From: Citrobacter amalonaticus
Lineage (GTDB): Bacteria; Pseudomonadota; Gammaproteobacteria; Enterobacterales; Enterobacteriaceae
NCBI RefSeq assembly: GCF_018252635.1
Contig: NZ_JAGTXM010000001.1
Span: 124,122 to 188,121 of the forward strand
Direction of reading: 5' to 3'
Length of the DNA stretch: 64,000 nucleotides
This document shows, piece by piece, positions 17,988 through 28,327 of this stretch; position 1 is the stretch's first letter; each line of letters starts with the position of its first letter. The notes beneath the pieces were generated by a model that searched no databases, had not been told where the DNA came from, and was given only the letters and a program-made list of their open reading frames with translations. Position numbers and translations under genes: made by a program.

Positions 17988-19343
17988 ATGATGACAGCCC
18001 CCAAAATTACTTTTATCGGCGCCGGTTCAACGATATTCGTGAAAAATATCCTCGGCGATGTCTTTCACCGCAAGGCGCTGAAGTCGGCACATGTTGCCCT
18101 GATGGATATTGATGAGACGCGCCTTGAAGAGTCGCACGTCGTTGTTCGTAAGCTCATGGATTCTGCCGGTGCGTCCGGTCATATTACCTGTCACACCGAT
18201 CAAAAAGCCGCGCTACAGGATGCTGATTTCGTGGTGGTTGCCTTCCAGATTGGTGGCTACGAGCCCTGCACAGTGACCGATTTTGAGGTGTGTAAGCGCC
18301 ATGGTCTGGAACAGACGATTGCCGACACGCTCGGCCCTGGCGGTATTATGCGCGCGCTGCGCACCATCCCGCACCTGTGGCAGATCTGCGAAGACATAAC
18401 GCAGGTCTGCCCAAACGCCACGATGTTGAATTACGTCAACCCGATGGCAATGAACACCTGGGCGATGTATGCCCGCTATCCGCACATTAAACAGGTGGGT
18501 CTTTGCCACTCCGTACAGGGAACGGCGGAAGAGTTGGCGCGCGATCTGAACATTGATCCTGCTTCTTTGCGTTATCGCTGTGCCGGGATCAACCATATGG
18601 CGTTCTATCTTGAACTGGAACGTAAAGCTGCCGATGGCACGTATGTGAATCTCTACCCGGAACTGGTGGCAGCCTACGACGCCGGGCAGGCGCCGAAGCC
18701 CAACATTCACGGCAACGAGCGCTGTCAGAATATTGTGCGTTACGAGATGTTCAAAAAGCTGGGCTATTTCGTCACCGAGTCCTCGGAACACTTTGCCGAA
18801 TACACGCCGTGGTTTATTAAACCTGGCCGCGATGACCTTATTGAGCGTTACAAGGTGCCGCTGGATGAGTACCCGAAACGCTGTGTGGAGCAACTGGCAA
18901 ACTGGCATAAAGAGCTGGAAGAGTACAAAACCGCGGAGCGTATCGATATTCAACCGTCACGTGAATATGCCAGCACTATTATGAATGCCATCTGGACGGG
19001 TGAACCGAGCGTGATTTATGGCAATGTGCGTAACGACGCGCTGATCGACAACCTGCCGCAGGGCAGTTGCGTGGAAGTGGCCTGTCTGGTGGATGCAAAC
19101 GGTATTCAGCCAACCAAAGTGGGGACGATTCCGTCACATCTGGCGGCGATGATGCAGACCAATATCAACGTACAGACGCTATTGACCGAAGCCATCCTGA
19201 CGGAAAATCGCGATCGCGTTTACCACGCGGCCATGATGGACCCGCATACGGCGGCGGTATTGGGCATTGAGGAAATCTATGCGCTGGTGGATGACCTGAT
19301 CGCCGCACACGGCGATTGGCTACCGGCCTGGTTGCACCGTTAA
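17988..19343 (+). CDS. melA: MelA, alpha-galactosidase (GH4)
   Basis: A 451-residue enzyme, the same length as E. coli MelA. It is a family 4 glycosidase that needs NAD+ and Mn2+. The N-terminal Rossmann motif is FIGAGSTIF; the metal and catalytic region includes [21 protein letters not shown] and [12 protein letters not shown]. It hydrolyses melibiose to galactose and glucose in the cytoplasm after uptake by MelB. The ATG follows GGAGAGTC, and the second Met codon could also serve. A short stem-loop separates it from melB. Confidence 0.97.
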   Translation: MMTAPKITFIGAGSTIFVKNILGDVFHRKALKSAHVALMDIDETRLEESHVVVRKLMDSAGASGHITCHTDQKAALQDADFVVVAFQIGGYEPCTVTDFEVCKRHGLEQTIADTLGPGGIMRALRTIPHLWQICEDITQVCPNATMLNYVNPMAMNTWAMYARYPHIKQVGLCHSVQGTAEELARDLNIDPASLRYRCAGINHMAFYLELERKAADGTYVNLYPELVAAYDAGQAPKPNIHGNERCQNIVRYEMFKKLGYFVTESSEHFAEYTPWFIKPGRDDLIERYKVPLDEYPKRCVEQLANWHKELEEYKTAERIDIQPSREYASTIMNAIWTGEPSVIYGNVRNDALIDNLPQGSCVEVACLVDANGIQPTKVGTIPSHLAAMMQTNINVQTLLTEAILTENRDRVYHAAMMDPHTAAVLGIEEIYALVDDLIAAHGDWLPAWLHR

Positions 19344-19354
19344 TCGTCCATTTT

Positions 19355-19373
19355 GCCGGGTAGCAAACCCGGC
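19355..19373 (+). other. Intercistronic stem-loop between melA and melB
   Basis: GCCGGGT and ACCCGGC pair across a 5-nt loop, 11 bp after the melA stop. The following CGTTACCCCTTTC is not a U-tract, so mRNA stabilisation or partial attenuation is likelier than full termination; melB needs readthrough. Confidence 0.55.
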
Positions 19374-19428
19374 GTTACCCCTTTCTAATAACAGAAGGCG
19401 GGCGCTGGTAACAGCGACCCGATACCCT

Positions 19429-20859
19429 ATGAGCATCTCTCTGACAACAAAACTAAGTTACGGATTCGGTGCGTTTGGTAAGGATTTCGCCATCGGCATC
19501 GTCTACATGTACCTGATGTATTACTACACCGATGTCGTCGGACTCTCGGTTGGCGTCGTCGGCACACTGTTTCTGGTGGCACGAATCTGGGATGCGATTA
19601 ACGACCCGATTATGGGATGGATTGTTAACGCCACGCGTTCGCGGTGGGGAAAATTCAAACCCTGGATACTCATCGGTACGTTGACGAACTCACTGGTGTT
19701 GTTCCTGCTCTTTAGCGCTCACCTGTTTGAAGGCACTACGCAGGTGGTTTTTGTTTGCGTGACCTACATTCTGTGGGGCATGACCTATACCATTATGGAT
19801 ATTCCATTCTGGTCTCTGGTGCCGACCATCACACTTGATAAACGTGAACGCGAGCAACTGGTGCCCTTTCCACGTTTCTTCGCCAGTCTGGCAGGATTTG
19901 TCACTGCCGGAGTGACGCTGCCGTTTGTGAATATGGTCGGCGGTGAGGATCGTGGGTTCGGTTTCCAGATGTTCACGCTGGTGCTGATTGTGTTCTTTAT
20001 TGCTTCAACAATCGTGACATTGCGCAATGTGCATGAGGTGTTCTCATCTGACAGCCATGCGACGGCAGACAGTTCACGGCTGACGCTTAAATCGATTGTG
20101 GGTCTGATCTATAAAAACGATCAGCTTTCCTGTCTGCTGGGAATGGCGCTGGCCTACAACATAGCGTCTAACATCATTAATGGATTCGCAATCTATTACT
20201 TCACGTATGTCATTGGGGATGCAGATCTTTTCCCGTATTACCTGTCTTATGCCGGCGCGGCGAACCTGCTGACGCTGATTTTCTTCCCCCGACTGGTGAA
20301 GATGTGGTCTCGTCGCCTCCTGTGGGCGGGGGCGTCGGTGTTGCCTGTGGTGAGCTGCGGGGGACTATTTGCCATGGCGTTAGCGGGTTATCACAACGCG
20401 CCACTGATTGTGCTCGTGGGGATTTTCCTCAATGTGGGAACCGCGCTTTTTTGGGTATTACAGGTCATTATGGTGGCGGATACGGTTGATTATGGTGAGT
20501 ATAAGCTCAACGTGCGTTGCGAAAGTATTGCCTATTCCGTACAGACGATGGTGGTGAAAGGCGGTTCTGCGTTTGCCGCGTTTTTTATCGCTGTGGTGCT
20601 GGGGGTTATCGGTTATACCCCAAACGTCGCGCAATCAGCGCAAACTCTCCAGGGCATGCAGTTCATCATGATTGCTCTGCCGACGCTGTTTTTCATCGTG
20701 ACGCTGATTCTCTATTTCCGCTACTACCGCCTGAACGGCGATACATTGCGTAAGATCCAGATTCACCTGTTGGATAAGTATCGCAAAGTGCCGAAGCCCC
20801 TCTTGCAACCGGAAACACCTGCAATACCGGTTAGCGCGACTGGTGATGTGAAGGCGTAA
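19429..20859 (+). CDS. melB: MelB, melibiose:cation symporter
   Basis: A 476-residue GPH-family symporter with 12 membrane helices, very close to E. coli MelB. The cation-site residues are in place: Asp in [11 protein letters not shown], Asp in YYYTDVVG and Asp in DAINDPIMG, plus the loop [13 protein letters not shown]. It imports melibiose with Na+, Li+ or H+. The C-terminal tail after about residue 450 diverges from E. coli, which is normal for this cytosolic region. It is followed after 2 bp by a SemiSWEET gene that is absent at this place in E. coli K-12. Confidence 0.97.
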   Translation: MSISLTTKLSYGFGAFGKDFAIGIVYMYLMYYYTDVVGLSVGVVGTLFLVARIWDAINDPIMGWIVNATRSRWGKFKPWILIGTLTNSLVLFLLFSAHLFEGTTQVVFVCVTYILWGMTYTIMDIPFWSLVPTITLDKREREQLVPFPRFFASLAGFVTAGVTLPFVNMVGGEDRGFGFQMFTLVLIVFFIASTIVTLRNVHEVFSSDSHATADSSRLTLKSIVGLIYKNDQLSCLLGMALAYNIASNIINGFAIYYFTYVIGDADLFPYYLSYAGAANLLTLIFFPRLVKMWSRRLLWAGASVLPVVSCGGLFAMALAGYHNAPLIVLVGIFLNVGTALFWVLQVIMVADTVDYGEYKLNVRCESIAYSVQTMVVKGGSAFAAFFIAVVLGVIGYTPNVAQSAQTLQGMQFIMIALPTLFFIVTLILYFRYYRLNGDTLRKIQIHLLDKYRKVPKPLLQPETPAIPVSATGDVKA

Positions 20860-20861
20860 TC

Positions 20862-21116
20862 ATGGAATGGATTTCGCTGATAGGCTATCTGGCGGCGTGT
20901 CTGACCACGCTCTCTTTTTTGCCACAGGCGATCAAAGTCATCACCACCCGTAATACACAGGGGATTTCCGGTCTGATGTACGTCATGTTTGTCTGTGGCT
21001 TAGTGATGTGGTTGATTTACGGATTACTCATTGAGGACACCGCGGTTAGCATGGCGAATTTCCTGACGCTGGTGTTCGCCTTGCCGATTCTGGTGATCAA
21101 ACTTCGCAGGGGATAG
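20862..21116 (+). CDS. SemiSWEET (MtN3/PQ-loop) sugar transporter
   Basis: An 84-residue protein of three membrane helices, one triple-helix bundle of the SWEET fold. The PQ motif is at residues 21-22 (SFLPQAIKVI), followed by TRNTQGIS, a central Trp50 and Asn66 in helix 3 (MANFLTL), the expected sugar-contact residues. SemiSWEETs work as homodimers and move sugars down gradients. The ATG lies 2 bp after the melB stop, so it is almost certainly the third cistron of the mel operon. A role in exporting excess glucose or galactose released by MelA is my inference. Confidence 0.85.
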   Translation: MEWISLIGYLAACLTTLSFLPQAIKVITTRNTQGISGLMYVMFVCGLVMWLIYGLLIEDTAVSMANFLTLVFALPILVIKLRRG

Positions 21117-21157
21117 CGCTACTTGCATTGAGGGGATAATAAGTGGCCCGGGGGGAT

Positions 21158-21194
21158 CACCGGACTGCTTTCAAACGTTGAGAGCAGTCCGGTG
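21158..21194. terminator. Stem-loop between convergent SemiSWEET and fumB genes
   Basis: CACCGGACTGCT and AGCAGTCCGGTG form a perfect 12-bp stem with a 13-nt loop between two convergent transcription units. No U-tract follows on either strand. It probably protects or ends both transcripts, but termination is not proven by the sequence. Confidence 0.55.
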
Positions 21195-21208
21195 CCGGGC
21201 CGAAGAGG

Positions 21209-22855
21209 TTATTTCGCGCAATTAGCGCATTGCTTGTTCACAATCTGCTGGAAGAAATCGTTGCCTTTGTCATCGACCAGGATGAACGCCGGGAAATCTT
21301 CCACTTCAATTTTCCAGATCGCTTCCATACCCAGTTCCGGATACTCAACGCATTCCAGATGCTTGATACTCTGCTGCGCCAGGACCGCTGCCGGGCCGCC
21401 AATGCTGCCCAGATAGAACCCGCCGTGTTTCTGGCAGGCATCGGTCACCTGCTGGCTGCGGTTGCCTTTTGCCAACATGATCATGCTACCGCCGTGCGAT
21501 TGCAGCAGATCGACGTAGGAGTCCATGCGGCCTGCGGTGGTCGGCCCTAATGAGCCTGACGGATAGCCCGCCGGTGTTTTCGCCGGACCGGCGTAGTAGA
21601 TCGGGTGATCTTTAATGTACTGCGGCAACCCTTCGCCAGATTCGATACGCTCTTTCAGCTTCGCATGAGCAATATCGCGACCGACGATAATGGTTCCGGT
21701 CAGCGACAGACGGGTTGAAACCGGGTACTGCGAAAGCTGTGCCAGGATCTCTTTCATCGGGCGGTTGAGGTCAACGTGAACCACATTGCCTTCACCGGCC
21801 TGACGCAACGCTTCCGGGATGTACTGGCCTGGGTTATGCTCCAGTTTTTCGATCCAGATCCCTTCGCGGTTGATTTTGGCCTTGATGTTACGATCCGCCG
21901 AGCAGGAAACGCCCATGCCGACAGGGCAGGAGGCACCGTGACGCGGCAGACGGATCACGCGGATATCGTGGGCGAAATATTTGCCGCCAAACTGCGCGCC
22001 GAGGCCCAGTTTTTGTGCCTCTTCCAGCAGTTCCTGTTCCAGTTGTGTATCACGGAACGCCTGACCGTGTTCGTTACCGGTGACAGGCAGCGCATCGTAG
22101 TAGTGCGTGCTGGCGAGCTTCACGGTTTTCAGCGTGCTTTCTGCGGAAGTGCCGCCAATCACAAAGGCGATATGGTAAGGCGGGCAGGCTGCTGTTCCCA
22201 GCGTCCGCATCTTCTCAACGAGGAAGTTTTTCAGCTTGCCCGGGGTGAGCAGCGCTTTGGTTTCCTGGTACAGGTAAGTTTTGTTGGCGGAACCGCCGCC
22301 TTTCGCTACGCACAGGAATTTATACTCATCACCATCGACGGTGTAGAGGTCGATCTGTGCCGGCAAGTTGGTACCGGTATTCACCTCTTTGTACATATCC
22401 AGCGCGGCGTTTTGCGAGTAGCGAAGATTGTCTTCGATATAGGTGTTGTACACCCCTTTCGACAGCGCCGCTTCATCTCCGCCACCGGTCCAGACACGCT
22501 GGCCTTTTTTCCCCATGATAATGGCCGTACCGGTATCCTGACAGGTTGGCAGAATGCCTTTGGCGGCGATTTCGGAGTTTCTCAGGAATTGCAGGGCGAC
22601 GTATTTATCGTTTTCGCTGGCTTCGGGGTCATGAAGAATGGAGGCGACTTGTTGCTGATGTTCGGGGCGGAGCATGAAGGAGGCATCGTGAAAGGCTTGT
22701 TGCGCCAGCAGCGTCAGGGCTTGCGGCTCAACCTTCAGTATAGATTCACCTTCAAACTCACTCACGCTGACATAATCGGAAGTGAGAAGGTAGTACTCTG
22801 TTTCGTCTTTCCCCATCGGGAAAGGTGCCTGATAGAAGAACGCTTTATTTGACAT
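21209..22855 (-). CDS. fumB: FumB, anaerobic class I fumarase
   Basis: A 548-residue [4Fe-4S] fumarase, the same length as E. coli FumB. The three cluster cysteines occur in [19 protein letters not shown] and GVSCSADRN. It dehydrates malate to fumarate, the electron acceptor of anaerobic respiration, which fits its place directly after the C4-dicarboxylate antiporter gene dcuB. FumA is a close paralogue; the dcuB linkage and sequence favour FumB. The last residues QCANCAK match the E. coli C-terminus. It likely shares the dcuB promoter by readthrough of an intergenic hairpin. Confidence 0.96.
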   Translation of the reverse strand: MSNKAFFYQAPFPMGKDETEYYLLTSDYVSVSEFEGESILKVEPQALTLLAQQAFHDASFMLRPEHQQQVASILHDPEASENDKYVALQFLRNSEIAAKGILPTCQDTGTAIIMGKKGQRVWTGGGDEAALSKGVYNTYIEDNLRYSQNAALDMYKEVNTGTNLPAQIDLYTVDGDEYKFLCVAKGGGSANKTYLYQETKALLTPGKLKNFLVEKMRTLGTAACPPYHIAFVIGGTSAESTLKTVKLASTHYYDALPVTGNEHGQAFRDTQLEQELLEEAQKLGLGAQFGGKYFAHDIRVIRLPRHGASCPVGMGVSCSADRNIKAKINREGIWIEKLEHNPGQYIPEALRQAGEGNVVHVDLNRPMKEILAQLSQYPVSTRLSLTGTIIVGRDIAHAKLKERIESGEGLPQYIKDHPIYYAGPAKTPAGYPSGSLGPTTAGRMDSYVDLLQSHGGSMIMLAKGNRSQQVTDACQKHGGFYLGSIGGPAAVLAQQSIKHLECVEYPELGMEAIWKIEVEDFPAFILVDDKGNDFFQQIVNKQCANCAK

Positions 22856-22895
22856 GTGCTTCCAGCCTATTGATTTCTTTTAATATCATAAGTGA

Positions 22896-22921
22896 CGTAC
22901 CGCCCGATGACGGGCGGTACG
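22896..22921 (-). other. Hairpin between dcuB and fumB
   Basis: CGTACCGCCCG and CGGGCGGTACG form a perfect 11-bp stem with a 4-nt ATGA loop in the 76-bp gap between co-directional dcuB and fumB. Without a following U-tract on the minus strand it probably stabilises the dcuB message or lowers fumB readthrough. Confidence 0.6.
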
Positions 22922-22931
22922 CGGGAGACCT

Positions 22932-24272
22932 TTACAGGAATCCGTACATGGCAGCGAAGATCCAGCCAAAGACGCAGGAGACGCTCACGCCAATCAAACC
23001 CGGGAGAATAAAGCTGTGGTTGATGACGAAGCGACCAATGCGGGTGGTACCAGAACGGTCAAACTGAATCGCCGCCAGATCGCTCGGATAGGTCGGCAGA
23101 ATATAGTAGCCGTAGCACGCCGGGGCAGACGCCACGATGTAGGCCGGGTCAACGCCAATCGCCAGCGCGACCGGAACGATAGCCGCCAGCGCCGCTGCCT
23201 GAGAGTTAACGAATTTAGACACCAGCAGCAGAACAATCGCATAGGCCCACGGATACTCTTTCACCATGTTGCCCAGCACACCTTCGATTTCTGTCATGTG
23301 CGCGCCGAACATGGTTTCCGCCATCCAGGCGATACCGTACACCGCCACAATGGCGATCATACCTGAACGGAAAACTTCGTTTTTAGAGATTGAAGCGGGA
23401 TTGGTCTTGGTCAGGATAATAATCAGCGCACCGGTCAGCAGCATGAACATCTGGATAACCAGCACCATCGACAGCGCTTTGCCACCGAATGAAGGGCGCA
23501 GTTCAGAGAAGGCACCCAGGATAGCGACGACAGCAATTGCGGCAAGGAAGATCCACATCGCCAGCCAGTTGCTTTTCGGCAGCTTTTTGTCCAGCAGCGT
23601 AGCGGTGTCGCCATACACGTAGTGATGGTTTTCCGGTACGGAGATGAATTTCTGGAAGTCTTCATCTTTATCCAGATCTTTACCACGGAACCAGCTGAAA
23701 ATACCGATAGCCAGAATACCAATCAGCGTTGACGGGATAGTGATCGCCAGCAGGTCGAGGAATTCGAGGTGTTTGCCTTCAAACGTCACGTTACCCAGCA
23801 TGGCAACCAGAGAAACCACCGCGACCGATACCGGGCTTGCGATAATCCCCATTTGCGCGCCAATGGAGCTGGCGGCCATAGGACGTTCCGGGCGGATGTT
23901 GTTTTTAATTGCGACGTCGTAAATGATTGGCAGGATCGTGTAGACCACGTGGCCGGTACCGCAGAGGATGGTCAGGGTACAGGTCACGAACGGGGCAACG
24001 ATAGAGACATATTTCGGGTTGCGGCGCAGCAGTCTCTCTGCGATCTGCAACATTACATCCAGGCCGCCTGAGGCCTGTAGGGTTGCCGATGCTGCCACCA
24101 CGGCGATGATGACCAGCATGACGTCAACCGGTGGTTTACCCGGCTGGAGGTGGAAAACGAAGACCAGAATGACCAGGCCGATACCGCCTAACAAACCCAG
24201 CGCGATACCGCCCTTTCTGGCACCATAAAACAAACATATTAATATTATGAGAAGTTGTATACTAAATAGCAT
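22932..24272 (-). CDS. dcuB: DcuB, anaerobic C4-dicarboxylate antiporter
   Basis: A 446-residue inner-membrane protein, same length and nearly the same sequence as E. coli DcuB. It exchanges external fumarate, malate or aspartate for succinate during fumarate respiration, and also acts as co-sensor with DcuS. Diagnostic stretches include [31 protein letters not shown] and [15 protein letters not shown]-type sequence near the C-terminus (here [11 protein letters not shown]). Its upstream region is 635 bp long and its regulators DcuRS are encoded immediately beyond. Confidence 0.97.
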   Translation of the reverse strand: MLFSIQLLIILICLFYGARKGGIALGLLGGIGLVILVFVFHLQPGKPPVDVMLVIIAVVAASATLQASGGLDVMLQIAERLLRRNPKYVSIVAPFVTCTLTILCGTGHVVYTILPIIYDVAIKNNIRPERPMAASSIGAQMGIIASPVSVAVVSLVAMLGNVTFEGKHLEFLDLLAITIPSTLIGILAIGIFSWFRGKDLDKDEDFQKFISVPENHHYVYGDTATLLDKKLPKSNWLAMWIFLAAIAVVAILGAFSELRPSFGGKALSMVLVIQMFMLLTGALIIILTKTNPASISKNEVFRSGMIAIVAVYGIAWMAETMFGAHMTEIEGVLGNMVKEYPWAYAIVLLLVSKFVNSQAAALAAIVPVALAIGVDPAYIVASAPACYGYYILPTYPSDLAAIQFDRSGTTRIGRFVINHSFILPGLIGVSVSCVFGWIFAAMYGFL

Positions 24273-24907
24273 TTATTTACCCTCGCGATAAAACCAGTCA
24301 ATTTTGATAAATGGATCACAGCCATGTTCTGTTTTTTGTGTTGTGGGCGCAGAGCCTGGCTAATATTTGTTTCGTCTGAAAGTGTGATTAATTTCTAAAC
24401 ATCGAATAAAAGTTTTTCATAAGGACAAGAAAACTCTTATCGTTTTTTTCAGGCTGTTTTCAGAGAGCACGACTCTCTGGCGATGGGTAGTGTTGAAAAA
24501 GGAGAGCAGAGGCAGGTTCGGGCTATTTTTGTATCTTTATGAAAAACATGAACATATCATCTGCTCACAGAGTGTGCTTATCCTTAAGATGTAGCATGAG
24601 CTCCGTTGCTACCGTTTATCGTTTTTGTTAATCCATCCGGTTATTTCCGGACTACTCCTTTGTGATTAAAAATACACACTCTGCGCAGGGGATAATACTT
24701 TATTAACTTTTGTTAGCGTTTTTGAAATTAAAAACAATTGAATGTCGGATAATAATAACGCATTGAAAAATGTGGGATGATGCAATTATATTTGATCTGG
24801 CACAATTTCGGGATTTTCAAACAGTAACCTTAACCTTTTTATTTTTTCATTATTGTAATAATTGTTACCAATATATAACGAAATAACGCAAGGCTAAGAT
24901 TTATCTT
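24273..24907. other. dcuB upstream control region
   Basis: A 635-bp AT-rich gap with no convincing gene. E. coli dcuB is activated here by DcuR and FNR and repressed by nitrate through NarL. I see one FNR-like element with mismatches (TTGATCTGGCACAA at 24792-24805) and one CRP-like half match (TGTGATTAATTTCTAA near 24384). Neither is good enough to call as a site. Confidence 0.5.
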
Positions 24908-25627
24908 CTACTGACAATATTGCTTAAGTAAAGAATAATGTTCTGCCTGAATACGGTAGCGGTAAACTGGCCTGCCCGTAACGCCATAATGAATACTGGT
25001 GACCAGAATATGGCAGTTAACCAGCCAGATGAGGTATTTGCGGCAGGAAACTCGGGAGATATTCACCGCATTCGCCAGCTCATCGGTTGAGAACTCATAA
25101 TCCTGATGCGCATCGATCCACTGACACAACGTGCGCAGCGTTTGTGGCGTCAACCCTTTCGGCAGGCGGCGGGTGTCCTGCTCACTGGACGTATTACCGT
25201 GAATCAGTTGGTCCAGCTCTGACTGCTCATAATACTGATGCTTGTCCATGTCCCTTTTCTTTTGCAGCCAGCTGGTGAGGGCTTCCTCAAACCGCGAGGC
25301 CTGAAACGGCTTGATTAAGTAATCCACGACGCCATAGTGCAGCGAATCCTTAATCGTCATGGCATCAGCGGCAGAAGAGATGACAATAACATCGCTTTTG
25401 CAGCCGGCGGCATGCAGAAGCGGGAGCAGGTCCAGCCCATTCTCTTTCTGCATATAAATATCCAGCAAGATAAGGTCAATCTGAATATCGCTATGGAAAA
25501 TAACCTCTTTGGCTTTTTCCAGCGTGGAGGCGGTTCCGCAGCACTGAAAACCGGGGATCTGTGCGACATAGCGGCGGTTTAACTCCGCGACCATGGCGTC
25601 GTCATCGATAATAAAGACATTGATCAT
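24908..25627 (-). CDS. dcuR: DcuR, response regulator for C4-dicarboxylates
   Basis: A 239-residue CitB-type response regulator. The receiver has D8-D9-D10, phospho-acceptor Asp56 (LILLDIYMQ) and Lys in DYLIKPF. The C-terminal winged helix (FSTDELANAVNISRVSCRKYLIWL) binds target promoters, chiefly dcuB-fumB. The start overlaps the end of dcuS by 4 bp (ATGA), so the two form one operon transcribed toward dcuB. Confidence 0.96.
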   Translation of the reverse strand: MINVFIIDDDAMVAELNRRYVAQIPGFQCCGTASTLEKAKEVIFHSDIQIDLILLDIYMQKENGLDLLPLLHAAGCKSDVIVISSAADAMTIKDSLHYGVVDYLIKPFQASRFEEALTSWLQKKRDMDKHQYYEQSELDQLIHGNTSSEQDTRRLPKGLTPQTLRTLCQWIDAHQDYEFSTDELANAVNISRVSCRKYLIWLVNCHILVTSIHYGVTGRPVYRYRIQAEHYSLLKQYCQ

Positions 25628-27255
25628 GTGCTGGTCCTCTCCCCATCCCAGGGTATTTGTACAAAAAATTGTGTGAAAACGCCAGGTTCGGATTCCACAA
25701 AAATATTGCCACCAAGACTTTCAACTTGTTGTTTAACAAGCGCTAAACCGACGCCGCGTCCAGTTCCTTTAGACGAGACGCCTTTCTCAAAAATAGCATC
25801 AAGGCGGTGAGGTTCAATGCCGGGACCATCGTCATTCACTTCACAATGTAGCCAACCATTGCGATAGTATAAGGAGACGCTGATTTCACCTCCTGACTGC
25901 TGCGCTAACGCGTCGATCGCGTTTTCAATCAGATTTCCGAGTGTGGTAATCAATACCGCAATCTGATCTTCATTGCCGCTGTCCGGTACCTGGCTGTCAT
26001 GACTAATCAGCAGTTTATGCCCGGAATCAGACGTGCGATTAATCTTACTGAGTAAAAAGCCTGCAATCACCGGCGATTTAATTTTGCCTAACAGTGAGCC
26101 AATCTCTTCCTGATAGTTGTTCGCCGTCTTAATAATATACTCTTCAAGTTGCTTATAACTCTTCAGATGCAACAATCCCAGAATCACATGTAATTTATTC
26201 ATGAATTCGTGGGATCGTTCACGGAGTGAGTCGGCGTAGTTCACCATGCCATCGAGTCGCTGCATCAGCTGACGCACTTCTGTCTTGTCCCTGAAGGTGG
26301 AGATCGCGCCAATGATGTTGCCGTTACTGCGTACCGGAACGGTGTTAATGAGCAGCAGCCGATCCTTAATGTTGATCTCTTCGTCGCGGTGCGGCGTGCC
26401 ATCGCGCAACACTTCGCTGAGATCCACCACCTGCGACCAGGCGTGGCTGAGCGTGGAAAACTGGGGATCGTCCTGAGACTTGCGGTAGTTCAGTAACTCC
26501 TGGGCGGCCTCGTTGATTAACGTCACTTCGCCTTTGTCGTCAACGGCAATGACCCCTTCTTTGATCGACTGTAGCATCGCCTGGCGCTGTTCAAACAGGG
26601 TGGAAATCTCATATGGCTCCAGGCCAAACAGGATGCGTTTGAGCACTTTCACCAATACCCAGGTCCCCAGCAGGCCAACCAGCACGCCAAAAAGTACGGA
26701 CCAGATGATACTGCCGCGACTGTTGTTAATCTGTTCGGTCACCCGACTCAGTTCCAGACCGATCGCCACCACTCCAATCTGGCGGTGATTATCGTCATAA
26801 ATGGGCGTGAAGACACGTAGCGCCTGAGCGAGGAAGCCCCGGTTGATAGCGATATTTTCTTTGCCATCTAACGCCCGCAAAATATCGTCGCCTTTAAATG
26901 GCTGCCCGATGCGTTGGGCTTCCGGGTGGGAATAGCGCAGACTTTTCATGTCGGTCACGACGATGAACAGCATGTCGTTGCGCTTGCGGACCGCTTCGGC
27001 AATGGCCTGAATTCCGCTCTCCTCCGGCTTTTTCATCAGCCCCCGACGGATCTCCGGCGAATCTGCCAGCGTTCGGGCCACCGCCAGCGCTTTGTTTGCC
27101 AGCGCGTCACGCGTCATATGGCTGATTTGTGAGAAATAAATGAGATGGACCACCAGCAACACAGAAAACAACACGGCGCTGACCATCAGGATCACCGTCG
27201 TGCCGAGTTTCATCGGCCGTTTACGCAACTTGCGGTAGGGCAGGGAGTAGCTCAT
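25624..27255 (-). CDS. dcuS: DcuS, fumarate-sensing histidine kinase
   Basis: A 543-residue CitA-family kinase. It has an N-terminal membrane helix (about 20-40), a periplasmic PAS domain with the dicarboxylate-binding region around SLRYSHPEAQRIGQPF and INRGFLAQALRVFTPIY, a second membrane helix (about 180-200), a cytoplasmic PAS domain, then the phospho-acceptor His in RSHEFMNKLHVILGL (near 349) and the ATPase domain (NDDGPGIEP, GRGVGLALV). It senses C4-dicarboxylates together with DcuB and phosphorylates DcuR. Size and sequence match E. coli DcuS. Confidence 0.96.
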   Translation of the reverse strand: MSYSLPYRKLRKRPMKLGTTVILMVSAVLFSVLLVVHLIYFSQISHMTRDALANKALAVARTLADSPEIRRGLMKKPEESGIQAIAEAVRKRNDMLFIVVTDMKSLRYSHPEAQRIGQPFKGDDILRALDGKENIAINRGFLAQALRVFTPIYDDNHRQIGVVAIGLELSRVTEQINNSRGSIIWSVLFGVLVGLLGTWVLVKVLKRILFGLEPYEISTLFEQRQAMLQSIKEGVIAVDDKGEVTLINEAAQELLNYRKSQDDPQFSTLSHAWSQVVDLSEVLRDGTPHRDEEINIKDRLLLINTVPVRSNGNIIGAISTFRDKTEVRQLMQRLDGMVNYADSLRERSHEFMNKLHVILGLLHLKSYKQLEEYIIKTANNYQEEIGSLLGKIKSPVIAGFLLSKINRTSDSGHKLLISHDSQVPDSGNEDQIAVLITTLGNLIENAIDALAQQSGGEISVSLYYRNGWLHCEVNDDGPGIEPHRLDAIFEKGVSSKGTGRGVGLALVKQQVESLGGNIFVESEPGVFTQFFVQIPWDGERTST

Positions 27256-27376
27256 GGGGATCCCGGGTTTACAATTCGTGTGGGTATTATCCCTATTGGG
27301 ACACGTAATTCAAAGGTGGCAGGGAAATTCACCGGAGCAGGTACACAATTATCGGATAATTATTGCGCGTACCAGG

Positions 27377-28327
27377 TCAGCAACCTGCGGCAATGTAATC
27401 GCCGTTAGCGCTAATCGGGATCACCGTTAAGAACAGGATCGTGGCAAAAAGAATCAGTACCACGCCACCGATAATTCTGGCCGCAGGCGCCAGCCATTTC
27501 AGGGCTGGATGCCCTGTGCCAAACCAGGAAAGCGTCTGATTGCGGGCATAGCGCACTGCCAGAGACAGCCCCATGATCGACAGCGCGGTGCCAAAGGACA
27601 TGGTCATCACCGCCGCCATGCCCCAGGTGACGATGCCAAGGGCGTTAGAAAAAAGCAGGATCATGATCGCGCCGCTGCATGGCCGTGCGCCGATAGCAAG
27701 AATCACCCCCAGCCGGGTTTTCCAGTTGCCGTCCACCCGCATCTGCCCGACGCCGTGATGCCCGCAGCCACACTTCTCGTCATGGCTGTGCAAGGGAGTG
27801 AATCGGGTGAAGGTCATCGGGCGTAAGGATTTAAGTGCCTGATAAATGAGAAACGCGCCGAATCCGGCGATCAGCACAGCGCTGATTTTTTCAACGTACC
27901 ATCGGCTGGTGCTCAAATCACCGGATGCCAGGTTAAAGCCAATCGCGAGGATAAACACAAACAGAATCGCGCTGATCCCCTGCATCAGGCTGCCGATAAA
28001 AGGCACAACACGTGAGGCCAGCAGGCTCTCCTTATTGGTGCTCAGATAGGTCGTTACGATGAACTTTCCGTGTCCCGGTCCGATAGCATGCAGCACACCG
28101 TATAGAAAGGCTCCCGTCAGTAACCAGAAACCCCCGCTGTATTGATGATTATTCAACTGCAACAGGTACATCACCAGATAACGATGCAGCGTGATTTGCG
28201 TCGCCAGACACCACTGAATAAATGCCCCCCAGTGCAGATGCAGGGTATAGCCGATCCCAAACAGTATCAGGGTCAGGAGTCCTGCCAGCGACAGGTGCAG
28301 AGAGTGAGGGCGTCCGGGTGCGATCAT
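27377..28327 (-). CDS. NicO/RcnA-type nickel-cobalt transporter
   Basis: A 316-residue membrane protein with six or more helices. Motifs GVLHAIGPGHGKFIVTTYL (helix 2 region) and IGARPCSGAIMILLFSNALG are typical of the NicO family. A loop near the middle carries a His/Cys-rich metal-binding segment, HSHDEKCGCGHHG. Relatives such as RcnA export Ni2+ and Co2+, while others in the family act in uptake; direction cannot be read from sequence. It precedes dcuS on the same strand by 121 bp. No rcnR-like regulator or periplasmic DUF1007 partner is adjacent. Nickel supply for anaerobic hydrogenases is one possible role. Confidence 0.78.
   Translation of the reverse strand: MIAPGRPHSLHLSLAGLLTLILFGIGYTLHLHWGAFIQWCLATQITLHRYLVMYLLQLNNHQYSGGFWLLTGAFLYGVLHAIGPGHGKFIVTTYLSTNKESLLASRVVPFIGSLMQGISAILFVFILAIGFNLASGDLSTSRWYVEKISAVLIAGFGAFLIYQALKSLRPMTFTRFTPLHSHDEKCGCGHHGVGQMRVDGNWKTRLGVILAIGARPCSGAIMILLFSNALGIVTWGMAAVMTMSFGTALSIMGLSLAVRYARNQTLSWFGTGHPALKWLAPAARIIGGVVLILFATILFLTVIPISANGDYIAAGC

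Noticed and set aside
21776-22852. A 358-codon open frame antisense to fumB
   Set aside because: It lies wholly opposite a strongly conserved gene and its translation has no recognisable domain; long antisense frames are common in GC-rich enterobacterial genes.
24792-24805. FNR-like box upstream of dcuB
   Set aside because: Only one half-site is good; FNR control is expected from E. coli, but the sequence match here is too weak to call.
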